From: Bradyrhizobium sp. AUGA SZCCT0176
GTDB lineage: Bacteria > Pseudomonadota > Alphaproteobacteria > Rhizobiales > Xanthobacteraceae
Reading direction: 5' to 3'
Length of the DNA stretch: 64,000 bases
Assembly: GCF_018130145.1 (NCBI RefSeq)
Contig: NZ_JAFCMB010000011.1
Coordinates: 1 to 64,000, forward strand
A program made the translations under genes and the position numbers. The notes beneath the pieces are model-generated. The model saw only the letters and a list, made by a program, of their open reading frames with translations. It was not told the DNA's origin and made no database searches. Shown in pieces: positions 58,354 to 64,000 of the stretch. Numbering within the stretch: position 1 is the stretch's first letter; every line of letters starts with the position of its first letter.

Positions 58354-59919
58354 TCAGAACAGCACGCGCCGCAGATCGGCGAGCACGCTGGCGAAGTAGA
58401 CGTTGAAGCGCGCAGCCGCCGCACCGTCGATGACGCGGTGGTCCCAGGACAGCGACAGCGGCAGCGTCAGCCGCCAGTTCGAGGTCTTGCCGTCGGAAGA
58501 GTGCTGCTTCCAGTAGCCCTTGCAGACGCCCATGATCGCGACTTCGGGCGCATTGATGATCGGCGTGAAATAGATGCCGCCGATGCCGCCGAGCGAGGAG
58601 ATCGAGAACGTCCCACCCTGCATCTGGTCGGGCTTGATCTTGCCTTCGCGCGCGAGCTTGGCGAGGGCGTTCATCTCCTTGGCAATCTCCGGCACCGATT
58701 TCTTGTCGGCATCGCGGATGACAGGCACCATCAGGCCGTTCGGCGTATCAGCGGCAAAGCCGATGTGCCAGTAGTTCTTGTAGACGAGCGCATCGCCGTC
58801 GAGGCTGGCATTGAATTCCGGGAACTTCTGCAGCGTTGCGACCGCGGCCTTCACCATGAACGGCAGGAGCGAGAGCTTGACGCCGCTCTTCTCCAGCTCC
58901 TTGTTCATCGTCACCCGGAATTGTTCGAGATCGGTGATGTCAGCCTCGTCGTGGGTCGTGACGTGCGGGATGACGACCCAGTTGCGGTGCAGGTTGGCCG
59001 CGGAGATCTTCTTGATGCGGCCGAGTTCCTTGCGTTCGACCGGCCCGTATTTCGCAAAATCGACCTTGGGCCAGGGCAGAAGGTCAATACCGCCGACGCC
59101 GCCCCCACTGGCGGTCGCTGCTTGCGGCTTGGCTGGCGCCGCTCCGCCTTTGCCGAAGGCCTCGACGTCTTCACGCAGAATGCGGCCGTGATTCCCCGAG
59201 CCCTTGACCTTGCCGAGATCGACACCCCGTTCGCGCGCCAGCTTGCGCACGGCCGGACCGGCATAGGCGAGCGCGAAGCTTCCTTCATCAAAGGCGCCGA
59301 CCACCGCCGTTCCAGCGGCGGTGGCCGACGAGGACGCAGGCGACGACACGGGAGGAATGTCGGCCTGCAAAGGTGCTGCGCCAGTTGCGAGCGACAGGAT
59401 GACCGCGCCCTCGCTGACCTTGTCGCCGGTCTTGACCTTGATCTCGCGCACGGTGCCGGAGAGCGGCGCCGGCACTTCCATCGTCGCTTTGTCCGACTCG
59501 AGCGCGATCAGCGGATCCTCGGCTTTCACGCTGTCGCCGATCTTGACGAAGATTTCGATGACCGGAACGTCCTTGAAGTCGCCGATATCAGGGACTCGCA
59601 CCTCGGCGACGCCGCCCGGTGCACTTACCGGCGACGGCGGAGCGCTGACGACCGGGCGCGCCTCGGCCTGCTCCGCGCCGGCGCCCTCGAACTGCACCAC
59701 TACCGCGCCTTCGCTGACCTTGTCGCCGACCTTCACGACCACCGACTTCACCACGCCATCGCGCGGCGAAGGCACTTCCATGGTCGCCTTGTCGGACTCC
59801 AGCGCGACCAGCGGATCTTCGGCCTTCACCTTGTCGCCCGGCTTGACGAAGATTTCGATCACCGGGACGTCCTTGAAGTCACCGATATCGGGAACCTTGA
59901 TGTCGATCAGACCACTCAT
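58354..59919 (-). CDS. aceF: Dihydrolipoamide acetyltransferase (PDH E2)
   Basis: A 521-residue E2 with two N-terminal lipoyl domains (about 1-80 and 110-190, both with ESDKATME for lipoylation), each followed by Ala/Pro linkers. The peripheral subunit-binding domain is at about 220-260 (AGPAVRKLARERGVDLGKVK, GRILREDV), and the catalytic domain at 290-521 ends in the active-site motif SWDHRVIDGAAAARF. The domain plan is that of E2 partners of homodimeric E1 enzymes. It sits 24 bases after aceE and 16 bases before lpdA. Confidence 0.95.
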   Translation of the reverse strand: MSGLIDIKVPDIGDFKDVPVIEIFVKPGDKVKAEDPLVALESDKATMEVPSPRDGVVKSVVVKVGDKVSEGAVVVQFEGAGAEQAEARPVVSAPPSPVSAPGGVAEVRVPDIGDFKDVPVIEIFVKIGDSVKAEDPLIALESDKATMEVPAPLSGTVREIKVKTGDKVSEGAVILSLATGAAPLQADIPPVSSPASSSATAAGTAVVGAFDEGSFALAYAGPAVRKLARERGVDLGKVKGSGNHGRILREDVEAFGKGGAAPAKPQAATASGGGVGGIDLLPWPKVDFAKYGPVERKELGRIKKISAANLHRNWVVIPHVTTHDEADITDLEQFRVTMNKELEKSGVKLSLLPFMVKAAVATLQKFPEFNASLDGDALVYKNYWHIGFAADTPNGLMVPVIRDADKKSVPEIAKEMNALAKLAREGKIKPDQMQGGTFSISSLGGIGGIYFTPIINAPEVAIMGVCKGYWKQHSSDGKTSNWRLTLPLSLSWDHRVIDGAAAARFNVYFASVLADLRRVLF

Positions 59920-59943
59920 CGCTCTGTCCTCGGCTCCGCTGGC

Positions 59944-62631
59944 TCACACGGTCCAGGGCGCAGCGCGCCCGGCGTCGATCTTGTATTTGGCGATGGCTTC
60001 AGCCACGATCGCCGGCTTGATCGCGCCGTCGTCGGCGAGCGCCTTGAGCGCGGCGATGGCGACGTAGTGGCGGTCGACCTCGAAGAACTTCCGGAGCTTC
60101 ACGCGATAGTCGCTGCGGCCGAAGCCGTCGGTGCCGAGGGTGACGTATCGCCGTCCGGCTGCCTGGACATATTCGCGGATCTGGTCGGAGTAGCTGCGCA
60201 TGTAGTCGGTCGACGCCACGACCGGCCCCGGATGGCCTTCAAGTTGCGCCTCGACCCAACTCTTGCGGCGCTGCTCGGTCGGATGCAGCAAATTCCAGCG
60301 CTCCGCCGCCATGCCGTCGCGGCGCAGTTCATTGAAGCTGGTCGCGCTCCAGACGTCGGCGGTAACGCCGAAATCCGCCTTGAGCAGATCCGCGGCCGCG
60401 ATCACTTCGCGCAGGATCGTGCCGGAGCCCATGAGTTGGACGCGCAGACCCTTCTTCGCGGTCTCGCCGCCGTTCTTGAGGAGGTAGAGCCCCTTGAGGA
60501 TTCCTTCTTCCGCCCCCTTGCCGGCCTCGGCCAGCCCCGGATGCTGATAGTTCTCGTTCATCAGGGTGATGTAGTAGTAGACGTCCTCCTGCACCTCATA
60601 CATGCGGCGCATACCCTCGCGGACGATAGTCACGACCTCATAGGCAAAGGTCGGATCGTACGAGATGCAGTTCGGGATGGTGGCTGCCAGCAAATGGCTG
60701 TGGCCGTCCTCATGCTGCAAGCCCTCGCCGTTCAGCGTGGTGCGGCCGGCGGTGCCACCGAGCAGGAAGCCGCGGGCACGCATGTCGCCGGCGAGCCAGG
60801 CGAGATCGCCGACGCGCTGCAGGCCGAACATCGAATAATAGATGTAGAACGGGATCATCGGCACGTTGTTGGTCGAGTAGGACGTCGCTGCGACGATCCA
60901 GCTCGACATCGCGCCGCCTTCGTTGATGCCCTCCTGGAACACCTGTCCGCTCTTGTCCTCGCGGTAATACATCAGCTGGTCTGCATCCTGCGGCCGGTAG
61001 AGCTGACCGACCGACGAGTAGATGCCAAGTTGGCGGAACATGCCCTCCATGCCGAAGGTGCGGGATTCGTCCGGCACGATCGGCACGATGTGCTTGCCGA
61101 TCGCTCTGTCGCGCACGAGGGTGCCGAGCATCTGCACGAAGGCCATCGTGGTCGAAATTTCGCGCTCGCCGCTGGCGTCGAGCAGCCGCTGGAACGTTGA
61201 TAGCGGCGGAATTTGCAGGGAGGCGGATTTGCGCCGGCGCTGCGGCAGACTGCCGCCGAGCTTTGCGCGCTGGGCGTGGAAATACTTCATCTCCGGGCTG
61301 TCTTCCGGCAGACGGAGGAACGGAACCTTGCTCAGGTCCGCATCCGAGACCGGCACCTGGAAGCGATCGCGAAAGCCGCGCAGCGCATCCTGCGTCATCT
61401 TCTTGGCCTGATGCGCGATCATCTGGCCTTCGCCGGATTCGCCCATGCCAAAACCCTTGACGGTCTTCGGCAGGATGACGGTCGGCTGGCCCTTGTGATT
61501 CACGGCGGCGGTGTAGGCGGCGAACACCTTCTCCGGATCATGGCCGCCGCGCGCCAGCGCCCAGATATCGTCGTCGCTCATGTCGGCAACGAGTTCCTTC
61601 GTTTCCTCGTATTTGCCGAAGAAGTGCTCGCGAATGTAAGCGCCGCTCTTGCTCTTGAAGTCCTGGTATTCGCCGTCGACGCATTCGTCCATGAGCTGGA
61701 GCAGCCGCCCGCTCTTGTCCTTCTGCAGCAGGCGGTCCCAGCCCGAGCCCCACAGCACCTTGATGACGTTCCAGCCGGCGCCGCGGAACACGCTTTCGAG
61801 CTCCTGGACGATCTTGCCGTTGCCGCGGACCGGTCCGTCGAGCCGCTGCAGGTTGCAATTGATGACGAAGATCAGATTGTCGAGGTTTTCGCGGCCGGCG
61901 AGCGAAATCGCGCCGAGCGATTCCGGCTCATCGGTTTCGCCGTCGCCCATGAAGGCCCAGACCTTGCGATTGGCGGTTTCGGCCAGATGGCGGTTCTCCA
62001 GATATTTCAGGAACCGCGCCTGATAGATCGCCATCAGCGGCCCAAGCCCCATCGACACCGTTGGGAACTGCCAGAAGTCCGGCATCAGCCAGGGGTGCGG
62101 ATAGCTCGACAATCCGCCGCCCGCGGTCTCCTGCCGGAAGCCGAGCAATTGCTCCTCGCTCAAGCGGCCTTCGAGAAAGGCGCGCGCATAGATGCCCGGC
62201 GAACAATGCCCCTGGACGAAAATGAGGTCGCCGCCATGCTTCTCGGTCGGCGCGTGCCAGAAATGGCCGAAGCCGATGTCGTAGAGTGTTGCCGCCGACT
62301 GGAAGCTCGCGATGTGGCCGCCAAGCTCCGAGCTCTCCTTGTTGGCGCGCAGCACGATGGCCAGCGCATTCCACCGGATGATCGAGCGAAGCTTGTGTTC
62401 GATCGCGCGATCGCCCGGCAGCGCCGGCTGCTGGTCCACCGGAATCGTGTTGCAATAGGGCGTGGTCAACGTCTGTTGAATGCCGAGGCCGCCGCTGCGC
62501 GCAGCGTCGATCACCGCATTGACGACAAACTCGGCCCGTTCGTTGCCGCGATGGCCCCGGACTGCCGACAAGGCATCCAGCCACTCCCGGGTTTCCAGCG
62601 GATCCAGATCATGCGCGTCCGCGACCTTCAT
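59944..62631 (-). CDS. aceE: Pyruvate dehydrogenase E1, homodimeric type
   Basis: An 895-residue thiamine diphosphate enzyme that decarboxylates pyruvate and acetylates the E2 lipoyl groups. FMGDGETDEPESLGAISLAG (near residue 240) is the ThDP/Mg binding GDGE motif followed by NLIFVINCNLQRLDGPVRG. The active-site loop HEDGHSHLLAATIPN is near 650. At 895 residues it fits AceE and not the heterodimeric PdhA/PdhB found in most Alphaproteobacteria, so it was probably obtained horizontally or is a second PDH. ATG 62631 follows GGAGAAGG; ATG 62643 is four codons longer without a ribosome site. Confidence 0.95.
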   Translation of the reverse strand: MKVADAHDLDPLETREWLDALSAVRGHRGNERAEFVVNAVIDAARSGGLGIQQTLTTPYCNTIPVDQQPALPGDRAIEHKLRSIIRWNALAIVLRANKESSELGGHIASFQSAATLYDIGFGHFWHAPTEKHGGDLIFVQGHCSPGIYARAFLEGRLSEEQLLGFRQETAGGGLSSYPHPWLMPDFWQFPTVSMGLGPLMAIYQARFLKYLENRHLAETANRKVWAFMGDGETDEPESLGAISLAGRENLDNLIFVINCNLQRLDGPVRGNGKIVQELESVFRGAGWNVIKVLWGSGWDRLLQKDKSGRLLQLMDECVDGEYQDFKSKSGAYIREHFFGKYEETKELVADMSDDDIWALARGGHDPEKVFAAYTAAVNHKGQPTVILPKTVKGFGMGESGEGQMIAHQAKKMTQDALRGFRDRFQVPVSDADLSKVPFLRLPEDSPEMKYFHAQRAKLGGSLPQRRRKSASLQIPPLSTFQRLLDASGEREISTTMAFVQMLGTLVRDRAIGKHIVPIVPDESRTFGMEGMFRQLGIYSSVGQLYRPQDADQLMYYREDKSGQVFQEGINEGGAMSSWIVAATSYSTNNVPMIPFYIYYSMFGLQRVGDLAWLAGDMRARGFLLGGTAGRTTLNGEGLQHEDGHSHLLAATIPNCISYDPTFAYEVVTIVREGMRRMYEVQEDVYYYITLMNENYQHPGLAEAGKGAEEGILKGLYLLKNGGETAKKGLRVQLMGSGTILREVIAAADLLKADFGVTADVWSATSFNELRRDGMAAERWNLLHPTEQRRKSWVEAQLEGHPGPVVASTDYMRSYSDQIREYVQAAGRRYVTLGTDGFGRSDYRVKLRKFFEVDRHYVAIAALKALADDGAIKPAIVAEAIAKYKIDAGRAAPWTV

Positions 62632-63190
62632 TACCTTCTCCATTGCAGGCCAAGCCGAAAACAAGCGTCAACGTTCATTGCGCTCCGCGTACTGCGGAAA
62701 CGCGCAATGCCGCACAGGCGATATCGCCTGGCGCTCTAGGTGATGAGTTGAATACTGGCTGGCATCTGAACGTCCCCTCGCTTTGTCTGTTCTTGAGCTG
62801 CCGCTTCTTTTGCGGATGCTTCTTTTGCCGATTACCTAAGCAGCATTCGTGCCAGACCACGAAAAGCGCGGCCCATCGCGCGCATGCCGTTCATTTTGCT
62901 TGAGATTGCGATGCAAGCCGTCGCGCCCTCGGGGGCGATCGGCTCGAATCTGTCTGAAGCTCCGGAAAACCACCCGGACGGATCACCCGAAATGTCGGAC
63001 CGGAACGGCGACGGGTTCCAAATGCACGGCTCGAAGTCGGAAACCGGCCTGCGCGATCGAGGCAGCAGCGCCCGCGCAGCGCAGCGACCGGTCGCGAGGG
63101 GTCGCTGGTGGGAGGACGAAGAATCGAATTGACGAACTTCGTTTGGATAGCCGAATGTCCGCGAGCTGCCGCACTCACGAGGCTGACCAA
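62632..63190. other. Divergent promoter region between aceE and lipA
   Basis: No gene supported; an 82-codon frame at 62884 looks like noncoding DNA. The region has a hairpin just before aceE: CATTGCGC (62676-62683) with GCGCAATG (62702-62709), and inside it TCCGC with GCGGA. Next to it is the perfect 16-bp palindrome CAGGCGATATCGCCTG (62715-62730), a candidate operator for the PDH operon or both genes. The last 300 bases before lipA show nothing recognisable. Confidence 0.5.
62715..62730. promoter_or_regulatory. Perfect 16-bp palindrome, candidate operator
   Basis: CAGGCGAT is the exact complement of ATCGCCTG in reverse, without a spacer, 84 bases upstream of the aceE start. Size and symmetry suit a dimeric repressor or activator. 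It is not the PdhR consensus. Confidence 0.5.
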
Positions 63191-64000
63191 ATGACCGTCA
63201 TACTCGATCTCCTCAACAGCGATCCGCGAGCCGGGATGCGGCCGGACAAGCCGCGTCACCCCGAAAAAGCCAAACGACCCGACACGCCCTTGCAGAGCAA
63301 GCCTGCGTGGATCCGCGTCAAGGCTCCCGGCTCGGCCGAATGGGCCGAGACGAAGCGCATCGTGCGCGAGAACAAGCTCGTGACCGTCTGCGAGGAAGCC
63401 AGTTGTCCGAACATTGGCGAGTGCTGGGCGAAGAAACACGCGACCTTCATGATCATGGGCGACACGTGCACGCGCGCCTGCGCTTTCTGCAACGTGCGCA
63501 CTGGCCTGCCGGGTGCCCTCGATACGGATGAACCGGTCAAGGTCGCCGAAGCGGTAGCCAAGCTGGGACTGGAACATGTGGTCGTCACCTCGGTCGATCG
63601 TGACGACCTTGCCGATGGAGGTGCGGCGCATTTCGCCGCGACGATTGCGGCCATCCGCGCGGCAAGCCCAGGTACGACGGTCGAAATCCTGACCCCGGAT
63701 TTCTTGCGTAAGCGCGGCGCACTCGAAACGGTGGTTGCAGCGAAACCCGACGTGTTCAACCATAATCTGGAGACCGTGCCGTCGAAATATCTGACGGTGC
63801 GGCCGGGCGCGCGCTATTTCCATTCGGTCCGGCTGCTGCAGCGCGTGAAGGAACTCGACGCACAGATCTTCACCAAGTCCGGAATCATGGTCGGCCTCGG
63901 CGAAGACCGGAGCGAGGTGCTGCAATTGATGGACGATCTGCGCTCCGCCGACGTCGATTTCCTGACCATCGGCCAGTATCTCCAGCCCACGCGCAAGCAC
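63191..64000 (+). CDS. lipA: Lipoyl synthase, truncated by the window end
   Basis: 270 codons are visible and the frame is open to the last base. This is a radical SAM enzyme that inserts two sulfurs into octanoyl groups on E2 and other lipoyl domains. The auxiliary cluster motif is CEEASCPNIGEC near residue 72 and the SAM cluster motif CTRACAFC near residue 97. VTSVDRDDLADGG and HNLETVPSKYLTVRPGA are family markers. GAGG about 9 bases upstream supports the ATG at 63191. It is divergent from aceE-aceF-lpdA, whose products carry three lipoyl domains in all, which suggests it is the dedicated synthase for that complex. The C-terminus lies outside. Confidence 0.93.
   Translation, partial: MTVILDLLNSDPRAGMRPDKPRHPEKAKRPDTPLQSKPAWIRVKAPGSAEWAETKRIVRENKLVTVCEEASCPNIGECWAKKHATFMIMGDTCTRACAFCNVRTGLPGALDTDEPVKVAEAVAKLGLEHVVVTSVDRDDLADGGAAHFAATIAAIRAASPGTTVEILTPDFLRKRGALETVVAAKPDVFNHNLETVPSKYLTVRPGARYFHSVRLLQRVKELDAQIFTKSGIMVGLGEDRSEVLQLMDDLRSADVDFLTIGQYLQPTRKH

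Noticed and set aside
58336..61200. A 954-codon open frame on the plus strand
   Set aside because: It is antisense to aceF and aceE. Its translation is His/Arg/Asp-rich without any family signal, the usual shadow of GC-rich coding DNA.
62884..63132. An 82-codon frame between aceE and lipA
   Set aside because: Gly/Ser/Arg-rich translation, no ribosome site, lies in the divergent promoter region.

Overview
The window looks like a chromosomal segment of an alphaproteobacterium of the Bradyrhizobium type (Hyphomicrobiales/Nitrobacteraceae). The grounds are high GC, several dispersed hairpin repeat families of the kind known from Bradyrhizobium, DUF3551 and DUF1289 proteins, many TRAP transporters, and rhizobial-style dctBD/dctA. 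No rRNA, tRNA, CRISPR array or intact insertion sequence was seen. The genus call is inference.

Layout. (1) 0-5.7 kb is accessory DNA: a repeat-containing secreted protein, a 46-bp perfect palindrome, a PilZ protein, two small peptides with matching 19-residue double-glycine leaders, possible tiny membrane proteins, and an AT-rich pair (DUF3644 and DUF3223 type) that looks acquired. (2) 5.7-13 kb is mostly core: a BamE-like lipoprotein, a c-type cytochrome, DUF3551, gor, a DUF2059 protein, rpiA, gph, a lipoprotein and moaA. (3) 13.3-28 kb holds two TRAP transporter loci (dctQM converging on two paralogous dctP genes, then dctPQM), a Mrp/ApbC ATPase, a VOC protein, a beta-hydroxyacid dehydrogenase, a DivJ/PleC-like histidine kinase, DUF1289, a clan AA aspartic protease and dusA. 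(4) 28.6-39.8 kb is a decaying amide-utilisation locus. It has amiC and an ANTAR amiR, a terminator, the wreck of a UrtE-like ABC ATPase, intact amiE, an NCS1 permease, a MetX-like hydrolase and a frameshifted ureE. A CbbQ/CbbO-type AAA+/VWA pair converges on it, and two back-to-back C-terminal gene fragments lie beyond it.

(5) 39.8-62.7 kb is a long block entirely on the minus strand that reads as one metabolic plan: phaC, dctD, dctB, cydB, cydA, ndh, maeB, phasin, thioesterase, phbB, phbA, dctA, a TAXI binding protein, lpdA, aceF and aceE. lipA starts divergently and runs off the window.

How block 5 may work (inference from gene families). DctA imports C4-dicarboxylates under DctBD control. 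MaeB turns malate into pyruvate and NADPH. A homodimeric-E1 pyruvate dehydrogenase makes acetyl-CoA, with lipoyl groups supplied by LipA. PhaA, PhaB and PhaC polymerise it to polyhydroxybutyrate on phasin-coated granules. NDH-2 and a cyanide-insensitive type bd oxidase dispose of excess NADH without much proton pumping. This would be a dicarboxylate-to-PHB overflow module suited to low oxygen or to symbiotic carbon supply.
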